Source: Pollutimonas sp963712655 (GTDB lineage Bacteria; Pseudomonadota; Gammaproteobacteria; Burkholderiales; Burkholderiaceae_B). From it: a DNA stretch of 64,000 nt. Of this stretch, positions 1 to 8,850 are shown piece by piece. The DNA is taken from contig CAVQIT010000008.1 of the NCBI GenBank assembly GCA_963712655.1, positions 496,001-560,000 on the forward strand, in the 5' to 3' direction. Each line of letters opens with the position of its first letter. Within the stretch, counting starts at the first letter, position 1. The position numbers and the translations under genes are program-made. The notes under the pieces are model-generated. The model saw only the letters and a list, made by a program, of their open reading frames with translations. It was not told where the DNA came from and did not search any database.

Positions 1-1
1 G

Positions 2-502
2 ATCGTAACCTCAGCGCAGCGGGCGCGCAGCCTCGCCCAGCCACCCGTATATGTGCTCGGTCTGGCTGAAGCATTTTCGCATCACTACACGCCATTCAAT
101 ACCGGCGACTGGCTTGATACGGGTGTGGCGGAGACGGCAAATTCCGCGCTGGCAATGGCTGGGGTGTCACGCGACGATATCGACGTCGTGCAGATATATG
201 ACCATTTCACCATCGGTGTCATTCAATCGCTTGAAGAGCTGGGTTTTTGCATGCGCGGCGAGGGCGGGGATTTTGTGTCGGGCGGACGGCTCGCGCCCGG
301 AGGCGATTTTCCCATCAATACTTCGGGTGGCGGATTGTCGTATAACCATCCGGGCATGTTCGGCATGCTGCTCGTAATAGAAGCCGTCAAGCAGCTTCGC
401 GGAGAATGCGGCGAGCGCCAGTTGCCAGAGGCCAAGCTGGCCATGGTCCACGCGCCCGGCCTGGTATTTTCCGCCAACACAACCATGATTCTAGGAGTGT
501 AA
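2..502 (+). CDS. Thiolase-like / lipid-transfer protein, C-terminal part (5' truncated)
   Basis: The frame is open from the window edge and ends at TAA 500-502, giving about 166 residues of the C-terminal half of a thiolase-superfamily protein of the non-decarboxylating 'lipid-transfer protein/acetyl-CoA acetyltransferase' type. Visible marks are the helix with DDIDVVQIYDHFT, the GGDFPINTSGGGLSYNHPGM loop whose His is a conserved thiolase active-site position, and the C-terminal HAPGLVFSANTTMILG. Such proteins usually pair with a DUF35 OB-fold partner, which starts 2 bases after this stop, so the two likely form one complex (retro-aldol or thiolytic cleavage of CoA thioesters). The N-terminus lies outside the window; substrate unknown. 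Confidence 0.85.
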   Translation: MVTSAQRARSLAQPPVYVLGLAEAFSHHYTPFNTGDWLDTGVAETANSALAMAGVSRDDIDVVQIYDHFTIGVIQSLEELGFCMRGEGGDFVSGGRLAPGGDFPINTSGGGLSYNHPGMFGMLLVIEAVKQLRGECGERQLPEAKLAMVHAPGLVFSANTTMILGV

Positions 503-504
503 GC

Positions 505-915
505 ATGTCAATCGTACAACGCCCCATTCCGCAGCCTACCGACATAACCAAGCCCTACTGGGATGCCGCCGCTGCTCATAAACTGATCATCCAGCAATGC
601 CAGGCCTGCGGGACCAAGCAGTTTTATCCGCGCGGATTCTGCATCATGTGTCTTTCGGATAATCTTGGCTGGCTAACGTGTAGCGGCCAAGCTACGGTCT
701 ATACCTTTACCGTCAACCATCGAGCCGCCAATGGGTATATGAAAGAGCGTGTACCCTACATCGTGGCGGCAATCGATCTGGCCGAAGGCACTCGCATGAT
801 CGCTAATATCGTGGACAGTCCGCCCGAAGCCATCCGCATCGGCGCACGTGTACAGGTCGTATTCGAGTACTTGTCAGATGAAATCTCTCTGCCACAGTTC
901 CGATTGGTGGGCTAG
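505..915 (+). CDS. DUF35 zinc-ribbon/OB-fold protein, acyl-CoA partner of the thiolase-like protein
   Basis: This 136-residue protein has the rubredoxin-like zinc ribbon near residues 34-52 (CQACG followed by CIMC), then an OB-fold with the typical VYTFTVNHR strand. That is the DUF35/ChsH2-C layout and length. The ATG at 505 follows the thiolase-like stop by 2 bases, and AGGAGTG sits just upstream inside that gene's end, so translational coupling is likely. A longer in-frame extension to 406 exists but overlaps the upstream gene and adds no recognisable domain. Known members form complexes with thiolase or hydratase-like subunits in CoA-thioester degradation; the substrate here is not readable. 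Confidence 0.85.
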   Translation: MSIVQRPIPQPTDITKPYWDAAAAHKLIIQQCQACGTKQFYPRGFCIMCLSDNLGWLTCSGQATVYTFTVNHRAANGYMKERVPYIVAAIDLAEGTRMIANIVDSPPEAIRIGARVQVVFEYLSDEISLPQFRLVG

Positions 916-946
916 ATCCCGTCCGACCTTACGATGTAAGACTGCC

Positions 947-1237
947 ATGACTACTCAACGGTCGCCCATGTTGCCGGAGGTGGCCACCTTCGAAGAACTT
1001 GGCATGCCCGGGGTGACCCTGGGGACGCTTTACACAGTATTCGCACCCAAAAACCTGCCTCGTGCGCTTGCGGAAAAATTCAACAACGCGTTGAGCATTG
1101 CGATACAGGACCCGGCGGTCATAAAAAGCGCGCAGGAAATGTCTATTACGCTTGAATCCTCCAGCCTTGAAGATACTCAGCGAGAAATCGTCGATGTGGC
1201 CAACTTCTGGCAGAAAGCCCTGAAAGCACCCCGGTAA
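947..1237 (+). pseudogene. Remnant of a Bug/TctC-family periplasmic solute receptor (C-terminal part only)
   Basis: About 96 codons match the last third of tripartite-tricarboxylate receptor proteins: the RSPMLPEVATFEELGMPG motif, then VFAPKNLPRALAEKFN and the closing helix ending in FWQKALKAPR. Intact family members have about 320 residues with a signal peptide, as the gene at 9666-10634 has. Here there is no signal peptide and no N-terminal lobe, and the region before it encodes the DUF35 protein in another frame. I read it as a decayed receptor left by a deletion. It could be translated from ATG 947 but should not function alone. Confidence 0.7.
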
Positions 1238-1645
1238 TCGTCCTGATTTGCTTTCCGAATTGCGCAGGTCATCAAGGATGCCACCGGTGCCGGCCGTGGG
1301 ATCGGCATGGCCAACTGGGCAACTATCCCGTGACGCGATCCATTCCCCGGATCACGCCATGGGGCCTACTGGACAGATCCCGGCCAGGCCAGGCCGCCGG
1401 GCGCGGCATGCGCAGCCTGGCTGGTGACGCGCGTCCGGCAGAGGCTTATACTTTCCACATCCGCACGCTCCGGCACGCGAAAGAGGGTTGGCCGACTTAC
1501 CCCGCGCGGCATGCCGGACACACAGTGCTTTTAGGGTCATGGCCCCTTGCGCAGGAGACGAACTCCATGTCGCGCCCAAATCTAGACGGCTCACTTTAAA
1601 CGTTCAACCATTGTTTACGAAGCATCGCCTTCAAGGAGGTGTGTG
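1238..1645. other. Intergenic region with no recognisable gene
   Basis: About 400 bases separate the receptor remnant from the FAD oxidoreductase. I see no convincing coding sequence, tRNA or repeat. A short stretch near 1262-1330 could be read as a faint match to the C-terminal helix of another Bug receptor (AQVIKDATG), too weak to call. The only clear signal is AGGAGG at 1634-1639, the ribosome binding site of the next gene. Confidence 0.5.
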
Positions 1646-3037
1646 ATGAGCAAACTGTCCAACGGCGCCCTCGACGACCTGAGAGCATCCGCAAGAGGCC
1701 AGGTTCTGGCGCCCGAAAATGCGGGCTACGACGAGGCCCGCAAGATATGGAACGATATGATCGACCGCCGGCCCGCGGTAATTATGCGGTGCGCCGGCGC
1801 CGCGGATGTGCGCAAGGCGGTCGATTTTGCGCGCGAGAACGGCCTGGTTGTCGCCGTGCACGGCGGCGGCCACAATATCGCAGGCACCGCGGTCTGCGAT
1901 GACGGGATGATGATCGATCTTTCACCGATGAAATCGGTGCGAATCGATCCCCAACTGGCCAGCGCCTATGTGGAGCCCGGAGCCACCCTGGCCGATTTCG
2001 ACCACGAAGCCCAGGCATTCGGCCTGGCGGTACCCTTGGGCATCAATTCGACGACGGGGGTTGCCGGCCTGACTTTAGGCGGCGGGTTTGGCTGGCTCAG
2101 CCGCAAGTATGGCCTGACCATCGACAACCTGCTCTCGGCGGACGTCGTCACCGCCGACGGCAAGTTTCTGCATGCCAGCGCGCAGGACAACGCCGACCTG
2201 TTCTGGGCTGTCCGAGGCGGCGGCGGAAATTTTGGGATTGTCACGATGTTCGAGTTCCATCTGCACGCCGTGGGGCCGCAGGTCTTTGGGGGGCTCGTGG
2301 TGCTGCCGCTGGAACAAGGCAGGGAAGCCCTCGCGAAGTATCGTACAGCGCTGGAAACCATGCCTGAAGAGCTGACCGTATGGGCAGTGCTAAGGCTGGC
2401 GCCGCCGCTGCCGTTTTTACCGGAAACGGTCCACGGCAAACCGGTCGTCGCGTTCGCGATGTGCTATTCGGGCGATCTAGAGAAGGGGCCGAGCGCGGTA
2501 GAGGCCATGCGCAGCCTGGGCACGCCCTATGGAGAACACCTTGGACCCATGCCTTATGCGGCCTGGCAAAAGGCCTTCGACCCCTTGCTTACGCCGGGAG
2601 CGCGCAATTACTGGAAATCGCACAATCTGGAAAAGCTGCACGATGGGCTGCTCGACACCGTTATTGCGGCCATCCAGAACCTGCCATCGCCACAATGCGA
2701 AATTTTTATCGGCCATATCGGCGGTGCCGCGATGCGTGTGCCAGTCGAATCGACCGCCTATCCGCATAGAGCGACACAGTTCGTCATGAATGTTCACGGG
2801 CGCTGGGACGACCCCGCGGATGACGATCGCTGCATATCGTGGGCCCGGGCGCTTTTCCGGGACACGGAACCTTACTCGCAGGGAGGGGTATATGTGAATT
2901 TCATGACACAGGACGAGTCGGAGCGGGTTGGGGCCGCTTACGGGCCCAACTTCGAGCGGCTGGTCAAAGCGAAAACCACGTACGACCCGCATAACCTGTT
3001 CCGGCACAACCAGAACATCAGGCCGACCACTTCGTGA
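1646..3037 (+). CDS. FAD-linked oxidoreductase, PCMH + BBE (berberine-bridge) type
   Basis: The product has 463 residues. The N-terminal PCMH FAD domain covers roughly residues 40-210: VVAVHGGGHN carries the His expected to bind FAD covalently through the 8-alpha position, and TTGVAGLTLGGGFGWLSRK is the second FAD loop. That loop lacks the Cys that makes some relatives bicovalent, so single covalent attachment is expected. The C-terminal BBE segment is AAYGPNFERLVKAKTTYDP followed by HNLFRHNQNI. Family members oxidise sugars, alcohols or alkaloid-like substrates with O2; the substrate cannot be read. ATG 1646 is chosen because AGGAGG lies 6 bases upstream; a GTG directly before it is less likely. 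Stands alone on this strand. Confidence 0.88.
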   Translation: MSKLSNGALDDLRASARGQVLAPENAGYDEARKIWNDMIDRRPAVIMRCAGAADVRKAVDFARENGLVVAVHGGGHNIAGTAVCDDGMMIDLSPMKSVRIDPQLASAYVEPGATLADFDHEAQAFGLAVPLGINSTTGVAGLTLGGGFGWLSRKYGLTIDNLLSADVVTADGKFLHASAQDNADLFWAVRGGGGNFGIVTMFEFHLHAVGPQVFGGLVVLPLEQGREALAKYRTALETMPEELTVWAVLRLAPPLPFLPETVHGKPVVAFAMCYSGDLEKGPSAVEAMRSLGTPYGEHLGPMPYAAWQKAFDPLLTPGARNYWKSHNLEKLHDGLLDTVIAAIQNLPSPQCEIFIGHIGGAAMRVPVESTAYPHRATQFVMNVHGRWDDPADDDRCISWARALFRDTEPYSQGGVYVNFMTQDESERVGAAYGPNFERLVKAKTTYDPHNLFRHNQNIRPTTS

Positions 3038-3222
3038 CCAGGCAGGCCGCATGCGCGAGCGATGAGTCAGTCGCAGTGGACTCATCTACATCACGATTGC
3101 AGCGCGGCCCGGCATATGATTTCGATAATGTGAATAGCGGCCATCGGAAGCTGTAATCCTCTATCCACATCATGTCGGGCCATGCAACCGAAGTGGCAAA
3201 CATATGAATATGACGCAATCGC

Positions 3223-4257
3223 CTAATCAGCCAGACCGTATACTCGTTCGGCTGTGCCAAAGAACAAAGCGTCCCGTTCCGCCTCGCTGTACTGCGCAGC
3301 CAGGCGTTTAAAGGCATTCCACAGCACCGCGTACGAGCAGGACGCCTTGTCCACCGGGAAATTGCTCTCGAACATGCAGCGTTGCGGCCCGAACGCGTCA
3401 ATGCAACCATGAACGTATGGCGCCCAGCGCTCGGCAAGCGCCAGTGAATCGGGCGGCGTTGGCCGCTGGTGGAAATCAGTGCCGCTGATGCGCATCGCCA
3501 GGCCGCCCAGCTTGACGACCACATTGGGACAAGCAGCCAGTGCATGCATGGAACGACTCCAATCCGCGAATACCGTCACGCGCGAATCGGCGTACGTTCC
3601 TATACCTACCGGGCCGCCGGCGTGGTTGAGCACGATGGTAGCCTGGGGACATGCGCGCGCGAGGGCTGTCACCTCGTCGATCTGTGGATGGTAGACCCAG
3701 GCGTCAAAGGTCATACCCTGCGATGCCACATAGGCCAAGCCTGTGCGCAGCCGTTCGTCAGCCAGCGCATGGGGACCGCCTCCCAGCTCGGGATTGAATA
3801 CGTCCGGATCGGCATCCCAGGCTGTACTATGGCGTACGCCCCGCAGCCTGCCGGCCCCCGCTTCCATATGCGCGGCCAGGGCCACTTTCAAGTCATCGCC
3901 CGAGGCCAGGTCCGCATGGCAGATGATGCCTTTGCAAGCATGCCGCCGCGGATGCTCACGATCGATCTGCTCAGCCAGGCGCACCACGTACTCGGTTTCA
4001 CCCACCGGCCTCAAAACGGCCGGACCGTCGGTCCGGTAGTGCGTGCGGCACTGCACGAATACGGTGGCGCGGATGTCGTGGCCGCAGTCTAAATCCTCGA
4101 CCAGCTCGGCCGCCTCATATTGCATGCCCTTTCGATCCCACAAATGATGATGCGGATCAATGATGTGCTGGCCGGGATCCAGGATAGGCTCGTCATGCAG
4201 TCGTAGCCATCGCGTATCGACGGTGGGGTGCTTGGCCTGATCGGAGGGATGGCTCAT
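3223..4257 (-). CDS. Amidohydrolase-2 family (COG3618-like) metal-dependent hydrolase
   Basis: The 344-residue protein begins its TIM-barrel with IIDPHHHLWD near residue 31, the metal-binding HxH of COG3618 amidohydrolases (2-pyrone-4,6-dicarboxylate hydrolase and lactonase relatives). Later metal and active-site positions are visible: a GVRHS strand, an IVLNHAGGP strand with the conserved His, and MFESNFPVDK near the end, where the Asp usually activates water. It is the last gene of a minus-strand acyl-CoA operon, 22 bases after the dehydrogenase stop. ATG 4257 has AGGAAAG about 8 bases upstream. Such enzymes hydrolyse lactones or cyclic esters, so a ring- or lactone-opening role is plausible but inferred. 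Confidence 0.85.
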   Translation of the reverse strand: MSHPSDQAKHPTVDTRWLRLHDEPILDPGQHIIDPHHHLWDRKGMQYEAAELVEDLDCGHDIRATVFVQCRTHYRTDGPAVLRPVGETEYVVRLAEQIDREHPRRHACKGIICHADLASGDDLKVALAAHMEAGAGRLRGVRHSTAWDADPDVFNPELGGGPHALADERLRTGLAYVASQGMTFDAWVYHPQIDEVTALARACPQATIVLNHAGGPVGIGTYADSRVTVFADWSRSMHALAACPNVVVKLGGLAMRISGTDFHQRPTPPDSLALAERWAPYVHGCIDAFGPQRCMFESNFPVDKASCSYAVLWNAFKRLAAQYSEAERDALFFGTAERVYGLAD

Positions 4258-4279
4258 GATGTGGCTTTCCTGTGGAAGT

Positions 4280-6637
4280 TCAAAGGTGGAGGACGCGCTT
4301 GGCCAGTACGTTGCGCTGAACCTGGCTCGACCCCGCCGAAATGGTGGTGGACCGCGAATCGAGAAATGGCATCAGTACGTCGACCGAGGTACCGTCGAAG
4401 TCCTGATAGCCGGCCACGCACCCGGCGTCGCCCAGTAAATCCACCAGCAGTTCCGTGAGGCGCTGCAAGGTTTCCGTGGCCCAGATCTTCATCACAGACA
4501 CTTCGAAGCCGGGATTGGCGCCGGCTTTTACGGCTTGCACAAAGCGCTCGTACATGCCGGCCAGGTCAGCCACGTCCAGCCAACCTTCCGTTAGCCGAGT
4601 GGCGTACGGCGTCAGCTCGTCCTTCGAAAGGCTGCGGCTGGCAATCTCGATGCGCTCCAGCGCCGCCAGGCAGGTACGCGGCGAGCCCACTGTATTACGC
4701 TCGAATCCCAATAGCGTGCGAGCGACGTTCCAACCGTCGTTCAATTCACCGACCAGATTCTCGCGCGGCGTACGCACGCCGTCCAGGAACACTTCGCAAA
4801 ACTCTTCGTGGCCAGTGATGCTGCGGATCGGGCGCACCGTCAAACCGGCAGCCTTCATGTCGATCAGCAGCAGGCTGATGCCGGCATGCCTCTCGGCGGC
4901 CGGGTCGGTGCGCACCAGCGCGTACATATGGTTGGCATGATGGGCCATCGTGGTCCAGATCTTCTGCCCATTGATCACGAATTCGTCGCCATCCAGCACC
5001 GCCGTGGTGCGCAAGCTGGCCAGGTCGGAGCCCGCGTTGGGCTCGGAATAGCCTTGGCACCAGAGATGCTCTCCGCTGAGGATCCGGGGCAGGTAGTTAG
5101 CCTTCTGCTCCTGGCTGCCGCGCGCGATCAGCAGCGGGCCAATGTAATTGATGCCCTGCTCGAGATGCCGCGGCGCGCCGCTGCGGCCCATTTCCTCGTG
5201 ATAAATCATCAGCTTTGCAGGTTCCAAACCCATGCCGCCATGCGCCGTCGGCCAGGCCGGCGCGAGCCAGCCGTTACGCGACAGCGCCAGATACCAGGGC
5301 TTTAACTCGTCCCAGCCGGGACGGCGCGGCAGGAAACGCAGTTGGGCGGGCAGCTTATCGCGGAAAAAGGTGGCGGCGATCTCGCGGAAGGCCTCGTCGT
5401 CGATGCCGTTCCAGTCCCTATCCTCGACGGCGTGCGCCATCTGCGTCTGGAACTGGCGCGCCGCCTCTTCCTGCGATACCCGAACCACTTCCTTGCGCGC
5501 GGCCAGACTGGGCCTGAGGGCCTGCACGCGCGCCTTGTGGACATCGGCATTGCCCAGCCACGCTGCCAGCACCATGGCGCGCTTCAAGTACAGGCCAATA
5601 TCGCATTCGTCGGTGAACCCCATGGCGCCGTGCAATTGAATTGAATCGCGACCGATGCGCATGGCGGCGTCCGAGCAGCGATACTTGGCTCGGCTCGCCG
5701 CCAGGCGGCGCGCATCGCCCGGCTCGGCCGCATCCAGGCTGCGCACTGCCGCCGTCAGCGAAGCGGCCGCCAGATTGCGCTGCAGCAGCAGATCGGCGGC
5801 GCGGTGCTGCAGCGCCTGGAAGCTGCCTATCGGTTTGCCGAACTGGACGCGCATGCGCATATAGGCCAGCGTAATCTCGAATGCGGCGGACATTACACCG
5901 AGCGCTTCGGCGGCAACGATGACAGTGCCTTCGTCCAGCGCGCGTGCAACGGCCTCTTGGGCCGTCGCAACGCCGGCAGCCACGTCGGCGTCCTGTACGA
6001 CGACTTCGCGCATATCGATGATGAACGATGCGCTGCCGTCGGCGCGCCACTCCGGCCGCAGCTCCAGACCGGCAGCGTCGGCCGGCACCCACAACAGCAC
6101 CAGCCGCCCCTCGTCAAGGGCGCTGACCAGATAGCCATCGGCACCCGTGCCGCACACGAAGCGCTTGCGCCCGGTCAGCCGATAACCGCCTGCAACGCGC
6201 TGCGCGGTCGTACCAATGACCATGGGATCGATTGTGCTGCCGCGCTCCTGCCAGGCCAAAGCAAGCGTCAACGTACCATCCGCCGCCTGCGGCAACAGGC
6301 GTTGCTTGAGGGCCTCGTTATCGCCATGCAGCAGAGCGCGTGTACCCAGCACGGCGCTGGCCACCAGCGGTTCGGCCAGCAAGCCCTTGCCCAATCCCTC
6401 GGCAATGGCGGCCATGTCGGCGAAGCGCATTTCCAGGCCGCCATACTCCTGCGGGACCAGCACCCCGTACCAGCCCAGTTCGCGCATGCGGCTGGCTACG
6501 CCGGAATCGTAGGGCGGCAATTGCCCCCGCCGGAGGCGCAGCGACTTCAGATCGGTCTCGCGCTGGGCGAAATTGGCCGCGCTTTCGACGACCATGGGGT
6601 CGGCGCTGGCGCTGGGGTCGGTTTCTGTTGCGTTCAT
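4280..6637 (-). CDS. Double acyl-CoA dehydrogenase (two ACAD modules fused)
   Basis: At 785 residues this is twice the usual acyl-CoA dehydrogenase length. Module 1 (about 10-385) has ELGWYGVLVPQEYGG, a FGKPIGSFQALQHRAAD helix and QLHGAMGFTDECDIGLYLKR. Module 2 (about 400-785) has NGWLAPAWPTAHGG, the FAD/substrate loop CQGYSEPNAGSDLASL, NGQKIWTTMAHHANHM and the C-terminal SAGSSQVQRNVLAKRVL. It resembles the separate FadE pairs that form alpha2beta2 dehydrogenases in sterol side-chain degradation, here in one chain. In such pairs usually only one subunit carries the catalytic base. ATG 6637 is preferred; an in-frame TTG 12 bases upstream is possible and neither has a strong ribosome site. It lies between the CoA synthetase and the amidohydrolase. 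Confidence 0.88.
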   Translation of the reverse strand: MNATETDPSASADPMVVESAANFAQRETDLKSLRLRRGQLPPYDSGVASRMRELGWYGVLVPQEYGGLEMRFADMAAIAEGLGKGLLAEPLVASAVLGTRALLHGDNEALKQRLLPQAADGTLTLALAWQERGSTIDPMVIGTTAQRVAGGYRLTGRKRFVCGTGADGYLVSALDEGRLVLLWVPADAAGLELRPEWRADGSASFIIDMREVVVQDADVAAGVATAQEAVARALDEGTVIVAAEALGVMSAAFEITLAYMRMRVQFGKPIGSFQALQHRAADLLLQRNLAAASLTAAVRSLDAAEPGDARRLAASRAKYRCSDAAMRIGRDSIQLHGAMGFTDECDIGLYLKRAMVLAAWLGNADVHKARVQALRPSLAARKEVVRVSQEEAARQFQTQMAHAVEDRDWNGIDDEAFREIAATFFRDKLPAQLRFLPRRPGWDELKPWYLALSRNGWLAPAWPTAHGGMGLEPAKLMIYHEEMGRSGAPRHLEQGINYIGPLLIARGSQEQKANYLPRILSGEHLWCQGYSEPNAGSDLASLRTTAVLDGDEFVINGQKIWTTMAHHANHMYALVRTDPAAERHAGISLLLIDMKAAGLTVRPIRSITGHEEFCEVFLDGVRTPRENLVGELNDGWNVARTLLGFERNTVGSPRTCLAALERIEIASRSLSKDELTPYATRLTEGWLDVADLAGMYERFVQAVKAGANPGFEVSVMKIWATETLQRLTELLVDLLGDAGCVAGYQDFDGTSVDVLMPFLDSRSTTISAGSSQVQRNVLAKRVLHL

Positions 6638-6682
6638 GATGTATGCCAATCAGATAAATTGAATAGAGTTCAATGGGTGGCG

Positions 6683-8842
6683 CTACTGGCCGATCACCAG
6701 CAGTCCGTCGACGGCCACGGCGCCAGAGTCCGAACAGATGACGGGATTGAGCTCGAGCGTGAAGGACGGCCATGGGATGGTGGCGGCGACACGCGAGAAA
6801 GCAGCCAGGTATTCGGCCGCATGATCCAGCGCGTCGGTACTGAGCGCTGTCGCATGTTTACGCATCAGGCGCAGCCCGGCGATGGCATCGCGCGCCTGCG
6901 CCAGGGAGAGCGGCGCGGACGCAACCACCGTGTCGTCGATGAGCTCGGTCAGCCCGCCACCCGCGGCGCAAGCCACCATCACGCCGAAGGCCGCATCGCT
7001 GAACGCGGAGAACAGCAGTTCGTGGCCGGGCTTCATCATCTGCTGCACGTAGCATCCGTCGAGCGTGACACCGAGGCCGGCGGCGATGTCGCGATGATGG
7101 GCCAGGACTTCCCGCGCCTCATCGACGCTGGCGACGCGCAAAGCCAACAGGCCGGCGTCGGCACGGTGTGTGACCGTCTCGGAAATTCCCTTCACGGCCC
7201 ACGGAAACGGCACATTCTGTTCAGCCTCGATCAAATCGTCGGGATGTCGCACCAGCATGCCGGCCGCCACCGGCAGCCCTGCCTCGCGCAGCATGGCGGC
7301 AACCTCGTGCTCGGAAATCACCCGCGGCTGTGTGCCGGACGGCGCCCAATGGCTCCAATCGATGCGAGCGGCGGCAGGCACCGCAGACGCGCCGCCCCGC
7401 ACAGCCAAGGCAGGCGCCGCCATGCTGCCTTCGCCCCGCACCAGCTTGCCGATCGCCCGCGCCGCGCGCGCATTTTCGGGAAACGCATAGACGCCGATGG
7501 CGCGCAGACCTTCGAGCGCGGATGGACTCGCCAGCGGCCAACTGACCACGACCGGCACAGACCCATTCGCTTGCAGTTGCTCCACCGTGCCTATCACCTC
7601 GCGCTCTCGATTGCGCATCGCGGACGATAGGAACAGGACCGCGTCATAGCCGTCATCGCGAGTCAACACACCCAGAGCCTCAGGAAGCTGGGCCAGATAG
7701 CGCGCATCGTTGACCGACTGAGGCGTCAGATCGACCGGGTTGCCGATCGCCGCAATCGGAGGCAACCGTTCCGCCAGCCACTGCGCCGTCGACTCGCTTG
7801 GAAGCGGCGTGCACAGCCCGCTGCGTTCGGCCTGGTCGACAGCCAATACGCCCGCACCGCCACCGAACGTGGTGATCGCCACATTGCGGCCACGCGGCAG
7901 CTTGCCGCCGAGCGTGGACGCCAGCAACGCCACGTCCAGCATCTCCTCGATCGAATGGACCCGGATCGCGCCCGCTTCGCGCATGACGGCGTCGAACGCC
8001 CGGTCGGAGCCGGCCAAACGCCCCGTATGCGCCAGCGCGGCGCGGCCGCTGGCCTCGCTGGCGCCCCCCTTCAGAATGATCACCGGCTTGCCGGCCTGCC
8101 GCAATTCGCGCAGGCTGTCCAGGAACGCCGCGCCATCCGTAATCGCCTCTATGTACATGGCCACCACGCGCGTCTCCGCGTCATGGACCAGGGCACGCGC
8201 GAAGTCGGCCACGCTGAGGATGGCCTCGTTGCCGCAACTGATCACATAGCGAAAGCCGAAGCCGGCGCGCTGCGCCAGTGCCAGCGATACGGTCGACAGG
8301 CCGCCACTTTGGCTGACCATGGCGATCGAGCCGGGATTGAGCACGTCCATGTCAAGCAACGACGTCGTGAAGGTGCCGGTGAACCGCGTGTGCGTGTTGA
8401 TGATGCCCAGGCAATTCGGACCGCACAGCCGAATCCCGTAACGCCGGCAGGCATCGATCAGCGCTTGCTGGCGAACATGTCCTTGCGCGCCGCCCTCCGC
8501 AAAGCCGCCGGCCCAGGCAATCGCATTGCGAATTCCACGCTCGCCGCATTGCTGCACGGCATCGACGATACCCAACGCCGGAATGGCCAGGATCGCGACA
8601 TCGGGAACGTCGGGCAGGGACGCCAAGTCGGCATAGCAGCGATAGCCCTCCACGGTCTGCCCACTGGGGTGCACCACCGTAACATCGCCATCGAAGTCGA
8701 AGCGGCGCAGCATCCGCGCGGCCGCTCCGCCGAGATTCCCCTGCCGCTCGGACGCGCCCACCAGGGCCACCGAACGGGGCGCCAGCAATGCTGACAAATC
8801 GACGGCGCTATCCGCCGCCTTTGTTGGATTCATAGTCGACAC
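6683..8842 (-). CDS. ADP-forming acyl-CoA synthetase (acetyl-CoA synthetase/Pat-like, fused alpha-beta)
   Basis: The 719-residue chain joins a CoA-binding Rossmann domain (residues about 17-145, SVALVGASERQGN and LCGPNCLGIINT), a succinyl-CoA-synthetase alpha-like ligase domain (VSQSGGLS; AHTGRLAG with the expected phosphohistidine) and an ATP-grasp beta domain at the C-terminus (FPWAVKGIS, ELIDDTVV, ELNPVI). This layout makes acyl-CoA from a free acid and ATP, giving ADP and Pi. It sits 8 bases after the enoyl-CoA hydratase and before the dehydrogenase, so it likely activates the acid this operon degrades. GTG 8842 is favoured because AAGGA lies 5 bases before it; an in-frame ATG is at 8833. 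Confidence 0.9.
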   Translation of the reverse strand: MSTMNPTKAADSAVDLSALLAPRSVALVGASERQGNLGGAAARMLRRFDFDGDVTVVHPSGQTVEGYRCYADLASLPDVPDVAILAIPALGIVDAVQQCGERGIRNAIAWAGGFAEGGAQGHVRQQALIDACRRYGIRLCGPNCLGIINTHTRFTGTFTTSLLDMDVLNPGSIAMVSQSGGLSTVSLALAQRAGFGFRYVISCGNEAILSVADFARALVHDAETRVVAMYIEAITDGAAFLDSLRELRQAGKPVIILKGGASEASGRAALAHTGRLAGSDRAFDAVMREAGAIRVHSIEEMLDVALLASTLGGKLPRGRNVAITTFGGGAGVLAVDQAERSGLCTPLPSESTAQWLAERLPPIAAIGNPVDLTPQSVNDARYLAQLPEALGVLTRDDGYDAVLFLSSAMRNREREVIGTVEQLQANGSVPVVVSWPLASPSALEGLRAIGVYAFPENARAARAIGKLVRGEGSMAAPALAVRGGASAVPAAARIDWSHWAPSGTQPRVISEHEVAAMLREAGLPVAAGMLVRHPDDLIEAEQNVPFPWAVKGISETVTHRADAGLLALRVASVDEAREVLAHHRDIAAGLGVTLDGCYVQQMMKPGHELLFSAFSDAAFGVMVACAAGGGLTELIDDTVVASAPLSLAQARDAIAGLRLMRKHATALSTDALDHAAEYLAAFSRVAATIPWPSFTLELNPVICSDSGAVAVDGLLVIGQ

Positions 8843-8850
8843 GGCAATCC

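Noticed and set aside
1262..1332. Second Bug-receptor C-terminal relic
   Set aside because: Only about nine residues (AQVIKDATG) resemble the family end; too short to support.
5804..7630. Open frame of 608 codons on the plus strand
   Set aside because: It is antisense to the double acyl-CoA dehydrogenase and the CoA synthetase, has no family features, and has the low-complexity composition expected of a shadow frame in GC-rich DNA.
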